Below, piece after piece: positions 10,514 to 19,499 of a DNA stretch of 38,159 nucleotides. Made by a program: the position numbers and the translations under genes. The stretch is from contig MU831567.1 in the NCBI GenBank assembly GCA_029204225.1, positions 64,001 to 102,159 on the forward strand. Reading direction: 5' to 3'. The notes beneath the pieces are model-generated. The model was not told the DNA's origin. It saw nothing but the letters and a program-made list of their open reading frames with translations, and did no database searches. Within the stretch, counting starts at the first letter, position 1, and every line of letters starts with the position of its first letter. This DNA is from Diphasiastrum complanatum (taxonomy: Eukaryota > Streptophyta > Lycopodiopsida > Lycopodiales > Lycopodiaceae).

Positions 10514-10705
10514 CTCTCGAGGCTCGTCTGCGGTGGAATAGATACGATACACAGCCATCGCCCACATCCTAATATAGCTGAAGCATCCCAGAGTTGAGCG
10601 TTAATCTTTCATTATAACGCGCATAGAATTCTGATTCAGTGAAAGTTCTGGTGCAGAATTCAAACAGAAATCACTTTTTTGTTGTCTTCAGAGTTCTTCA
10701 CATTT

Positions 10706-10811
10706 GTAAGTAGTGCAGCCCTGCTGAAGAAGCATGCGCAGCTCTGCTAAGGTAGCGCGGTTTTAAGCCATCCTTGGTGCATTCAGGTGCTGGGTTTTTT
10801 TTCTTTTGCAG
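10706..10811 (+). other. Putative 5'UTR intron
   Basis: A consensus donor (CATTT/GTAAGTAG) at 10706 and an acceptor after a strong pyrimidine tract (TTTTTTTTCTTTTGCAG) ending at 10811 bound 106 bases, 16 bases before the start codon at 10828. Leader introns of this kind are frequent in plant genes and often raise expression. It is predicted from splice consensus only. Confidence 0.55.
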
Positions 10812-10827
10812 TCAGACCTTGTGAGGA

Positions 10828-11316
10828 ATGGCGGAAATCCAACTGGTGAGCAAGCCGTCTTCAGATGAGCTTTTGAACAAATATCCTGACGTGATTGAAG
10901 CTGAAGATATGTTTCCAGCCATACCATCTCGTTTTCACTTGGGTTTGTGGCCGTGTGAAAGTCCTCGAGCTGTAATCTCGCCTACAATGAGAAACAGAAG
11001 GAAATGCCATGCTTTTGTTCACCCGGAGACTCCCACATTTCATTCTTTGTGGATAGAGGAGGAACAAGTCCTGTGCAAGACGCCCTTGAATCCGGCATCC
11101 AGGGCTGGGAGGGCATTGCAAGCGAAGAGCTTCAGAAGAAATCGAAAGCAAAGATGGGTTTCGTCCAAAAGGTGTGCTAGTCTGTACAAGAAGTTAATTC
11201 ACAGCCACAACGCGCGGCTATATTGGGAAAAGGTTCCTCAAGAAGATGACCAAAGCAACTGGAGCCAGCAAAAGAGTATTGTCCACTTTAAGGCCCATGG
11301 GCTTCTAAAGAAATGA
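10828..11316 (+). CDS. Unrecognised 162-aa basic protein, intact ORF
   Basis: An uninterrupted frame of 162 codons starting at the first ATG after a consensus 5'UTR intron and preceded by a TATA box, with AATAAA 229 bp after the stop. The start context (GAGGAATGGCG) is good for plants. I do not recognise the protein. Residues 1-35 are acidic and polar (DELLNKYPDVIEAEDMFP), the middle is rich in Pro, Arg and His (MRNRRKCHAFVHPETPTFH), and residues 92-125 are strongly basic (FRRNRKQRW, SSKRCASLYKKL), which could serve as nuclear localisation or nucleic-acid binding. There is no signal peptide or membrane segment. Unlike the surrounding transposon remnants it has no stops, and its codon composition is mixed and not AT-skewed. 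Function unknown; it could also be a long exon of a larger gene. Confidence 0.65.
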   Translation: MAEIQLVSKPSSDELLNKYPDVIEAEDMFPAIPSRFHLGLWPCESPRAVISPTMRNRRKCHAFVHPETPTFHSLWIEEEQVLCKTPLNPASRAGRALQAKSFRRNRKQRWVSSKRCASLYKKLIHSHNARLYWEKVPQEDDQSNWSQQKSIVHFKAHGLLKK

Positions 11317-11544
11317 TCATAGATGAGCAAGGGGCTTGAGCTACTGAAGCTACCTTTGATTAATGTGTCAATTCACATTGTTTTTTTACAAGTTCAGATT
11401 ATAGCTAGAGTGAGTTGAGTGTCTTCATTTACTAATGATCAGAGCTGAAGGATCTCTTAATGGTAATGCATAATGTTCCAGAAACCCTGGCTAAGAAGGC
11501 CAGCAAACTGGTTGTAGAGTGTATCTTGTTATGTTCTGTTGGCA

Positions 11545-11550
11545 AATAAA
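11545..11550 (+). terminator. Poly(A) signal for the 162-aa gene
   Basis: AATAAA, 229 bp past the stop codon at 11314-11316, followed by T-rich sequence. It is the first canonical signal downstream of the gene. Confidence 0.45.
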
Positions 11551-11562
11551 TAGGATATGACA

Positions 11563-11806
11563 GTAACGTTTCTGTCCTGATCCAAATATATTCCAAACTT
11601 CTATTTGTAGAGTCCTGTATTTGATGTTCACGTTACTGTCCAGATCCAAATATGTTCCAAACTTCTATTTGTACAGTCCTGTATTTGATGTTCCTCGTTT
11701 TGCTGTAGCAATCTAACTTCTATTTGTAGAGTCCTGTATATGCTGTTCCCTTAACTTCTATTTGTAGAGTCCTGTATTTGCTGTTCCCTGTTTTGCTATA
11801 GCAATC
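11563..11806 (+). repeat. Imperfect local repeat cluster, four copies of a core
   Basis: The core AACTTCTATTTGTAGAGTCC followed by TGTATTTG(A/C)TGTTC starts at about 11596, 11660, 11715 and 11754. The first two copies sit in 64-bp units that also share a leading AACGTTxCTGTCCxGATCCAAATAT stretch. Copies 2 and 4 also share a trailing GTTTTGCTxTAGCAATC. It directly follows the poly(A) signal of the 162-aa gene, so it may lie in that gene's 3' flank. Confidence 0.85.
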
Positions 11807-12930
11807 CAAGGGTGGTTTCACATGGGTAGTTCTGAGAGAGAGAAAAGAGAAAAGAGGGCAACGAGATAGAGGGGATGCGCGCACCTGCTGTCCGCGACAG
11901 CCGTGCCTGCTATGGATCACAGCAGAGCAGATCACTCCAGCATACTTTGGTTGTTTGAAAGGGCAGAGATTGATACAAATGGGGGCCAGCGGGGTCTGCA
12001 ATGCGAAAAACTGTGAAAATTGCATAGTGTTAGCAACGGGCTCAATGCCTGGGGACTAATGCTTGGTGCAACCAAGCAGCTCTTCCGTAGCCCTGTCATT
12101 GAGCGGAGCACATCATAGATCCGTGGAAACATGCGCCTCTCTGTGCTCTGCCAATATACCTGCTTCACTACAATCCCTCAGTGCAAACTCCTGTGAATGA
12201 CACTTTAGGTCCCAATCAACTTCCTGATTAGAAGAATGCATCATAAACATAGTGTCTAGTAAAAACCAGATTCAACTAACTGGCAATAAAAATATAATAT
12301 GATAGGTGCTCCTCTCTGATGTTCACTTTTGGTTGAAAATTCACCGACAACTTGTAATAAAATTTTAGAACAGTTTGTAATTTCGCGTGCTGTTAACAAT
12401 CCAGAATGGAGGAAATATGCTTTTGCATTTTGGCCTTCAACATTTATCTATCTTGTGGTGCGGTCAGAGAGCATAAAAAAGTAGAGAAGGGCTAGCTAAT
12501 ACAGTGATTTTGATGGAAGCATGATTGACCCGATTAACTATTTATTACTCGGTTTTTTGTCTGTCTTGCTCAAGCCGAGTATGTAAATCGGCTTATACAC
12601 TATTATCTTGTAAGTTCTCATACCCTGTATATGATGTCGCACTTTAATACAAGTTGAAATGAGAATTCATACAAATTTATGGAGCACGGTTAGAATGGAT
12701 GAGATAGAATATTAAAGTATTCATTGGCTGCTCCAACATACGTTTTTAAATCACAAAAAACTAGAATGATAAATAACTGCTGCTACATTACTGAATGCTT
12801 AAGCTGCATGAAAATTTCCTGGGAAATGCTAACCCTCGCTAAATCAATTCCTACTTGCAATATATGCATGTGTACATGTCATGTTATATAATTTTTTTTT
12901 CATTGCAAATTCACGTAAAGAATTTGAAAC
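11807..12930. other. No supported gene
   Basis: A short purine tract (about 11834-11858) and AT-rich DNA. Overlapping minus-strand frames at 11720-12168 occupy two frames of the same DNA with no recognised domain, and part of one is translated repeat. I see no RNA gene. Confidence 0.35.
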
Positions 12931-12933
12931 TCT

Positions 12934-13600
12934 CTATTCCTGCTGCGCAAAGGGTGATGATCGAGCAAAGCTATTGAAGAATAAATAGTTCTCTAGTTTT
13001 CCAACTGAACACCTCTGGCTAATTTTTGATTGCTTGAAAAAAGACCAATCGCGCATACTGCCTACCCAACCAACATCAAAATCCCATACTAGACAATGTG
13101 CATTTACCACAACTTGCAAAAGAATTGAATGGAACCCTTTTCTATTGTAGTAGTTTTGTGGATTCTGTGTGGGGCCAATTATGGGGATATGGCTCCCATC
13201 TATTGCACTCAGAACAAAAGGAATACCCTTGATGGCTTCAAACTCTGATGCATACTTACTTACTCATGCAATTTTCGGATGGCCATTTTATACATAGCGA
13301 ATGCATGGAGCACTTCACAACATGGCACAAATCCAATACGATTTCATGGCAGGTTGATATGCCAACACCAAAAACATCAAAAATCATTTGCAACGTGTTG
13401 CCAATGGCCAATCTTGACAATGCTATACAAACTCTATTCTCTAAAGGAATACAGTTCATGGTGGATCTATCTTGCTTGGACATGTGTGACATACGACTCG
13501 TGAACATATGAATCTAAATGTGGCTCTTGACAGTGTGGGTTCTCATTCTGTTGTCACTTCCTGCTCTATTGAAATTTCTTCCTCGTAATTTAACTTGTCT
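12934..13600 (-). pseudogene. PIF/Harbinger-type (ALP1-like) nuclease remnant
   Basis: The minus strand encodes, in two frames, the middle of a Harbinger-family DDE transposase/ALP1-like nuclease. The first part (about 13600-13256) has IPLENRVCIALSRLAIGNTL and FDVFGVGISTCHEIV, the helix-turn-helix region of the family, then CIKWPSE. After a one-base frame change near 13240 come SEFEAIKGIPFVLSAIDGSHI, NPQNYYNRKGFHSI, VVVNAHCLVWDFDVGWVGSM and RDW. The first catalytic Asp is in AIDGSHIP (codon 13200-13198) and the second in SMRDW. The frame then stops at 12934 and the last catalytic Glu region is missing. The frameshift, internal stops and truncation make it a pseudogene. It may be a transposon or a domesticated nuclease relative. 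Confidence 0.8.
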
Positions 13601-13654
13601 TGGGCAATTAGACTAGTAATTTCCTGGTAAATTAGTGTTCATCGTTGCATCACA

Positions 13655-14559
13655 ATGTCATCCTCTAAAATAGAGCTGGCCAATATGCTAGCCCCCACAC
13701 AATTTTCAGATAAGTTAGATCGTATTTATTGTATGTTCATTGGTAGAACAGACATGCTTGCCACTTTACGGGCTAATACAGAACGTATGTGAGTGAGTAT
13801 ATAGATGAATCTTTGAAGCCTTATGCCGTACAAATTCCTAGATCAACTATCATGTGGATTCCATATAAGTTGCTTAGTTATATATGGAAAGGAGATAAAC
13901 ACTTTATCGCTCATCTCAATAGATTTATTAATCACTTGGGTAACGATCATTACTTGGAGCTGACTAAGGATCAGCTGAAAACTTTTGATCTTGAAAGTGT
14001 AGGAGGAAAGTTTCTATCCGGTGAAATTATTGTTATTTTTTTGCTTAATGAGTTTCAAGTGACTGTGGCCCACAACGAAGACAATCCTAGTGTGCAGGTG
14101 AATGAGACGGATGACTCGGGTGAAGAGAAAGATTTATCCCTGGAGCAGGAATCACTCTTGGCAGCGCAAGTGGCAATAGGTGCATCCACATCAGCGGAGC
14201 CAGAGGATATAGATGATTCCAATGATGTCATGCTTCGTATCCATGGCCTTGCTCCAATCATCATTGATGGGCAAGAGTATGTGTTCATGCATGATTTGCA
14301 ACATATTCTTGGCTTGCGAGAAGATGAGATGTTGGCAGCATTGGTAAAGCTGTAGAATGGCAGTTCCACATTCGACCACGACGACACGTATGAGCAACTG
14401 ATCGGCCATGACACGGACACCATTGATCAAGCACTCGCAAGAGTACTTTGCCAATTGAAGACGCTTCAACCACCACTAGTTCAAACGAGGCCATTCGAGA
14501 TACTCGATACACCAAAAATCTTCCAGTACATCATATTTTCAATTACGCTCTCTCCTTAG
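13655..14559 (+). pseudogene. Unrecognised coding-like ORF, frameshifted
   Basis: From an ATG at 13655, 45 codons (MSSSKIELANMLAPTQFSDK...) run to a stop at 13790, where a one-base frame change continues into a 188-codon open stretch (13789-14355), then one TAG and a further coding-like run to about 14559. The long piece has an aromatic, helical start (IMWIPYKLLSYIWKGDKHF), an acidic middle (about residues 96-145, many Glu/Asp/Ser) and IDGQEYVFMHDLQHILGLRED near the end. I recognise no family. It converges on the H3-like ORF and their ends overlap by about 20 bases. It may be a broken host gene or an unrecognised transposon gene. The GTATGTGAGT at the frame break could alternatively be a splice donor. 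Confidence 0.4.
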
Positions 14560-15159
14560 CCTTCTAACAAGGTGGAGATCCTTCAGGAGTATTGTGACTC
14601 TCTTTCCGTGTACTGCACACAAAAATGAGTCTTCAAAAAGTTGTGTCAGGTACATTTTCGCAGACTCTTGTATCGCCGACATAGCATATGTCATAACCCT
14701 GTTCCCCAAGGAAAATTCATCTATTATTTCTTTGACGAGCCTCACAAATGGGGCCCTAGGTATCAAAAATTTCATAGATGTCTGATATCTCCTTATATCT
14801 TGCAGCCACTTCGCAATTCTATGCTTCCTATGTGGTCGAGGAGGTGATGGTTGCATCCTACGGAGCCCGTTTCTAGCCCAAGGTGCCACACGAGGGGCCT
14901 GCACGAGGGGCCGACCTACCCTGCTACGCTCTATGGTCTTGTTTGGGCCGGCTACGGCAGAAGCTAGAGGTGGAGTAGGTGGAGGTGGAGGAGGTGGAGG
15001 TGGAGGTGGTGGAGGCGATGTTGGCGGTGGGGGCGGTGGTGATGGCAGCGGAGCAGCAGGATTCTTTATCTTTGATGCAGAGCCTACCTTGCGGGGATTT
15101 TTTCTCTTTCGCTCGTGTGCTCCTCTTTCAGACCGTATGTGTGTCGCCTTCTGCTTCAT
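14539..15159 (-). CDS. Divergent histone H3-like protein with polyproline tail
   Basis: An open frame of 205 codons. The last 97 residues align without a gap to the whole histone H3 core from the alpha-N helix to the C-terminus, with about 47 identities by hand count. Landmarks are DIRRYQTS, FLIPRAPFVRLVKEI, AIQESAKMYLTQLFED, LCAVHGKRVTI and RRLRRERN. A canonical nucleosomal H3 is about 135 aa; here the tail is longer, basic at its start and then proline-rich (runs of 6 and 13 Pro), and lacks the H3 K4/K9/K27 contexts. A fast-evolving core plus an unrelated tail is what centromeric CENH3 shows. However, plant CENH3s usually have a longer loop 1, and here loop 1 has H3 length (SLGN), so CENH3 is possible but not shown. 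The frame opens further to 15192, but bases from 15165 upward are antisense to a gypsy integrase, so I start at the Met codon 15159-15157. Intronless; no own promoter is visible, so it may be a retrocopy or inactive. Confidence 0.6.
   Translation of the reverse strand: MKQKATHIRSERGAHERKRKNPRKVGSASKIKNPAAPLPSPPPPPPTSPPPPPPPPPPPPPTPPLASAVAGPNKTIERSRVGRPLVQAPRVAPWARNGLRRMQPSPPRPHRKHRIAKWLQDIRRYQTSMKFLIPRAPFVRLVKEIIDEFSLGNRVMTYAMSAIQESAKMYLTQLFEDSFLCAVHGKRVTILLKDLHLVRRLRRERN
14968..15052 (+). repeat. GGN-rich trinucleotide tract (encodes polyproline on minus strand)
   Basis: GGA/GGT/GGC triplets, almost uninterrupted, within the H3-like ORF. On the minus strand they are CCN codons for proline. 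The plus strand has many G pairs and G runs. Confidence 0.85.
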
Positions 15160-15164
15160 GACTA

Positions 15165-16160
15165 TGGTGGCCATCTTTGTTAAAAAACACATTTGCTGTC
15201 ATTAAAACCTGTGATGTCTATCAAAGAGCCAAGAAAAATACCAAAGCAGACTTCACACCATTGACTTCCATTATAGAAGGCAAAGCCTTCCATAAGTAGG
15301 AAATTGACTTTGTTGGACCAATCAGTCCAGAGCGAAACATACCCAAGCTTGCTACATCCTTATAGCCACATATTACGCCACTAAGTGGGTTGAGGCTCGA
15401 GCAACGAAGGATGCCAACACAAAAACTATTGCGCGTTTTCTTTACGAAAACATTATTACACGTTTTGGCTATCCCATAGAGCTGGTTAGTGATCGCGGCA
15501 TGCATTTTTTAAATGCTGTCATTGATAACCTACCACGCCATTACCTTGTCGTTCACATAAAGAGTACATCGTACTATCCTAGATGTAATGGCTAGGCCGA
15601 ATCAACTAACAAAACGATATGTAAAATTCTGACAAAGATAGTTGAAACAAGTCGCTCTGATTGGGAAACAAAACTTTTTTCAGCTATTTGGGCTTACCGC
15701 ACCACCCTGAAGAAAGCCTCCGGGTGGGTTACCCCCTTCCACTTAGTATATGGTCAAGAGGCGGTAATGCCTGTAGAATTCTTAGTACCGTCGCTAAGAG
15801 TCATGGAAACTTTTTCAACAGATCTCTGTGAAAAAGCTGCAATCAAACAACAAGTCAAGACCAGGCTATTTACGTTAGCCTAGTTATGCGAGACAAGACT
15901 TATATCTTACCACGCACAACTGGGTAACAAACGATGCCAAAAGGCCTGGCATGACCGTCACTTACGCAATAAAGATCTACACTTAGGTGACTAGGTGCTT
16001 CTCTATACATTGAAGAAGCACCCAGGAAAATTGAAATTTTGAAGTGAAGGACCGTATGTTATTAATAAAATCTTCCCTAATGGTGAAGTCCAGCTGCAAA
16101 CACTTGACGAAATACTCCTAGACACTGTCGTCAACGGTGGTCGTCTACGGTAGTATTACA
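15165..16160 (+). pseudogene. Ty3/gypsy integrase, plus strand
   Basis: Begins with the end of the zinc finger (WWPSLLKNTF, then CDVYQRAKK; the second Cys is changed to Tyr). The core has EIDFVGPI (first Asp), ATKWVEARATKDANTKTIARF, ELVSDRGMHFLNAVIDNL (second Asp) and AESTNK (Glu). It continues with IWAYRTTLKKASGWVTPFHL, VYGQEAVMPVEFLVPSL and the end word NGGRLRRYYKELF. These words are characteristic of the plant non-chromovirus gypsy group with Athila/Tat-like integrases; no chromodomain follows. Several stops sit where family members have Trp or Gln (before EIDFVGPI, in NG-stop-AEST, before VLLY, before SEGPYV), and one frameshift lies near 15360. RT and RNase H are not seen upstream. Its 5' end abuts the start of the H3-like ORF. 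Confidence 0.85.
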
Positions 16161-16565
16161 AAGAGTTGTTTTTTGTTGACCCAATTTAACACCTTTTTCC
16201 TAGTGTATATTTTACATTTTTTATTATTATTTTTATTTTCATTTCCTTGTTTTGTATGCCCATTTTTAACCTTGTTTCTTGTTTATAATTCATACCTCTA
16301 CTTATTTACTTCTTTACATTTTCTTTTTCTATAAATACCCATTTGTCATGTTTTAGGTCAAAAAATGATAGGCTACACCATATGAAAGATTTCAACACTT
16401 TTTAGTCCATCTCATTTCTCTGTGTCTGGTGTCTCAATATTCCCAATTACGCATACACTCATTTATTGAGATATTTCGTTTCCATAAGAACTTCTACTTT
16501 GAGCTACAGTCATATTTTTCCCCCTTGAAGTTCTTCACTTGCATCACACAGTTCCATACAAGATT
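16161..16565 (+). other. Non-coding 3' region of the gypsy element
   Basis: T-rich sequence directly after the integrase C-terminus, with no gene. It leads into a minisatellite and then a possible polypurine tract, so I take it as the untranslated 3' part of the same element. Confidence 0.4.
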
Positions 16566-16946
16566 CCTGTCAAATCTCAACCGATGAGTTCTGTCAAATT
16601 TCAACCGATGCGTTCCTGAGAGATCTCAATTGACGGGTCTCTCTCAGATCTCAACTGATGAGTTTGTTTCAAATCTCGACCGCAACATCTAGTTGAATCT
16701 CGACCAATGCGTTCCTGTCAGATCTCAACCAAAGCACCTGTCAGATTTTGACCGAAGCACCTGTCAGATCTCAACGGAAGCACCTGTCAGATCTCAACCA
16801 AAGCATTCCTCAGATCTCGACCGAAGAACCTATCAAATCTCAACCAGAGCGCTTCTATCAAAACTCAATCGGAGCGACCTCTTAGATCTCGACCGGCGCA
16901 TACTGTTAAAACTCGACCGAAGTACACATTAAATCTCAACCGGAGG
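16566..16946 (+). repeat. Degenerate minisatellite, block 1
   Basis: About fifteen imperfect copies of a 20-28 bp unit centred on TCAGATCTCAACCGAAGCAC. The best conserved part is (A/G)ATCTC(A/G)ACC. Three central copies are nearly identical at a 23-bp spacing (16750-16815). The open frame through it (16693-16932) is translated repeat, not a gene. Confidence 0.85.
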
Positions 16947-17272
16947 TTCCAAATTCAAAATTTAACAAACCGACATGTCCTATCTTGCCCAAAACCAGAT
17001 GACGGCGCCTATCAATGCCACCACCTTGATGCCATTCGCACCTCAGCGAAGTCCAAATTTTGGCATTTTCTTGCGGCGATCTGCTGCCAATTTCCTTGCT
17101 ACTGTGTTTGATCTTGGCGCTCTGTTGCTCAGTACTTTTGTCATCGTCTCCACACCATCTCCACCGACTAATCAACCATCCTCGTTCACATACCATTGAG
17201 AGCGCCATCACCAAACACCTTCAAACCTAACATCGCCAGTAGATAACACATCATCTTGCAGTTTTTTGCATG
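16947..17272. other. Unique sequence between minisatellite and possible LTR
   Basis: No supported gene. Overlapping open frames occur on both strands (16975-17199 and 17214-16936) without a recognised motif. Confidence 0.3.
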
Positions 17273-17868
17273 CTGAGGGGTAGTGTCATGCGAGCATCCA
17301 CCAAGCTCCCGTTACACTATTGATTATACTATCAACAACATCACACAACCTGTTGTTTACATCCAGTTCATTTCCAACCTCCATACATCCATTTCCACAC
17401 ATCTCCGTCCTTGCCCAACATCCTCACCTTTTCTGTTTTCCAAACTCCTACTCCCATCTTCTTACCCAACCACATTCCATCCCAATTCTTTATTCCACGA
17501 CATACTTCTAATTTCTCCTTGCAAACACACATCCACCTTACAACACTTTATCTTATATCCTTATTTTTCCAACACCCATCTTTCATAAACCCTCTCTTCC
17601 CGCACCATACCTTGCTCCACACACATCTTCCAATCCCTTCTACACCGCCACTTTCACCTTCCATCTCGACCGAAACCCTATATCATATTTCAACCGGAGC
17701 CAATCCATCCATCTCAACCGACGCTCCTCTCTCAAATCTCGACCAACACCAGTCCATCAAATCTCAACTGACGTCAGTCCATCAACTCTCAATCGATGCC
17801 CCTTAACCATGTCTGAAATCTCAACTGACACAGTTTTTCCAAAACCCTGTTCCTTCCATTTTTTCACC
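17273..17868 (+). repeat. Possible polypurine tract and LTR of the gypsy element
   Basis: CTGAGGGGTAG at 17273-17283 is followed directly by TGTCATGCG, as a polypurine tract followed by an LTR start would be. The segment downstream is C/T-rich, non-coding and includes the second minisatellite block. The LTR end and any second copy were not identified, so this remains a proposal. Confidence 0.3.
17664..17835 (+). repeat. Degenerate minisatellite, block 2
   Basis: Six or more units sharing the ATCTC(A/G)ACCGA core with block 1, spaced about 25-35 bp and 0.7 kb away from it in the same orientation. Confidence 0.75.
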
Positions 17869-18499
17869 ATGTCATCCAACCCTAGTTCCAGTTTTGAAAA
17901 CCCCGAGGCAAATAAGCTCGACATCCAGCTATGCAAGTTAGATATTACAGAGATGCAGATTGGTACCAGCAGGCGGACTCATTCTTCAAGACCATTGAGT
18001 TCCAGATCCTTGTCTTGACAGGATATCAAAGCCCATACCTGGTCCATATGGCATATGCCAATTATAATGCAACGGCAAGGTCATGTTAACTCATAGTTTC
18101 CCCTATAAGGAACTATGTTTATAATGTATCTTTTGTGACAGCCGACTTGCAACCTTTTGGATTCCCTCGAGGACCAAATGCTGTCACAAGGACACTCCAG
18201 AAGATAGAGCAGACAACATATTTCAAGTACATCAATCCCTCAGTGGATAAATGAAAAAATAAAGATGGGTACAAAGTTGAGGCGATCAATGATCAGCAGC
18301 TGCAAGTGGCATGTGCATAGCTCACCAGATGCACACAATGACCAAGGACAAACATGTTGTGGGTACCCATGTCCTATTTCACATGTTGGCAGATTCACGA
18401 CTGCATGCCTAGAATCTCTATGATTGGGCACAGTTTGCTTCGAACTGCCTTCATGAGTGCCTTAAGAACAAGTAGCCCCTACCCGTACTAGGATATCTC

Positions 18500-18982
18500 A
18501 TGACAGATATCACTCTCCAACAAATACAAAACGGGCCAAAGCTTCACCAACACCTACTGATTGCGGACAAAGCATGGAGCATTCCCATTGAGTCAAAAAA
18601 GTCCAAGCGTACGTGCTCCCGGGCTACTTCACCATCGGGACTCCAACCCAAAAGAGTCAACATCAGTATTCTTCCACTAGTACAGAAGCAGAAAAGCCCA
18701 CAACCAGACCCACAAGCAGCAGCATCCTCGGGAGCTCAAGAGGCCGATACCTCCAAGGCCCAATTGCCAGACACAAGGCAACAAAGAATACAAAGGAAAC
18801 TGCAGTCTAGGAGGACATCACTAGTGAGAACAACATCAGATGGTTCAGCTTCCGCTGATGGGAGCTCAACCTCAGCCTCTCAACAACACTCATCACCCTC
18901 ACACATCATCGACGGGGGTAATGGAGCAAGGACATCTACAACAGCACCAGATACGACAACATCACAAGTCGCTGCTCAATAA
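18500..18982 (+). pseudogene. Ser/Thr/Gln/Pro-rich segment of the decayed ORF
   Basis: A 160-codon open piece. It begins with a short helical part (MTDITLQQIQNGPKLHQHLL), then a basic stretch (KKSKRTCSR), then a low-complexity region of Ser, Thr, Gln and Ala (residues 65-160). Low complexity of this type is usual in gag-like linkers and disordered plant proteins. The Met is internal to the larger eroded frame and probably not a true start. No domain recognised. Confidence 0.35.
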
Positions 18983-19499
18983 GACAAGGTCACCACCCCA
19001 CCCACATTGGTTACCACACCAAAGCCATGCAACTTTTTTGGGGGAGGGAGGAGTGGGGATGTCCAGTCTTCAGGACTCGGAAGCAGCCAAGCAACCACAA
19101 GATCAACAACCATAGGCCCAACAAGTCCACACATTGGACATGTCGTAATATTTTAATGCTGCAGACCTGGTCAACGAACTGATCCTCGATAAAGACTGTA
19201 TCCCGGCTGCGATAACGAACCAGAGAAGGTGGAGCAGCCAAGAAGAAGTTTGACTCCTCCAATACCACCACCACCACCACCACAACAACCGCCATTGTCA
19301 CTAACATCATTCCTCCACTTCCCCCACCTCCATCTTCAGTTCTGACACAACGCCTATTTTTTTGGATTAGCTTCACCATCTCACACTCCTGATCAGTACC
19401 CAACCCTCACTAACCCTGAGAAGCTCTCCAAAGCAGCCAAACGCTCAATGATTGGCCTATCCGAAGCGAGCTACCACATGCATTGGTTGGTAAGCCAAC

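Noticed and set aside
11720-12168. Two overlapping minus-strand frames after the 162-aa gene
   Set aside because: They use different frames of the same bases, part is translated local repeat, and no domain is seen.
14539-15192. Firm assignment as CENH3
   Set aside because: Loop 1 has the length of ordinary H3 and the aromatic residue typical of plant CENH3 loop 1 is missing, so only 'H3-like, possibly centromeric' is justified.
15221-15505. Minus-strand 94-codon open frame
   Set aside because: It is the antisense shadow of the plus-strand gypsy integrase.
16693-16932. 79-codon protein with repeated Asp-Arg and Ser-Gln-Pro
   Set aside because: It is translated minisatellite; unit lengths are not kept in frame.
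16566-17835. CRISPR-like array of short repeats
   Set aside because: Units are degenerate, adjacent and without fixed-length spacers, in a plant retroelement context.
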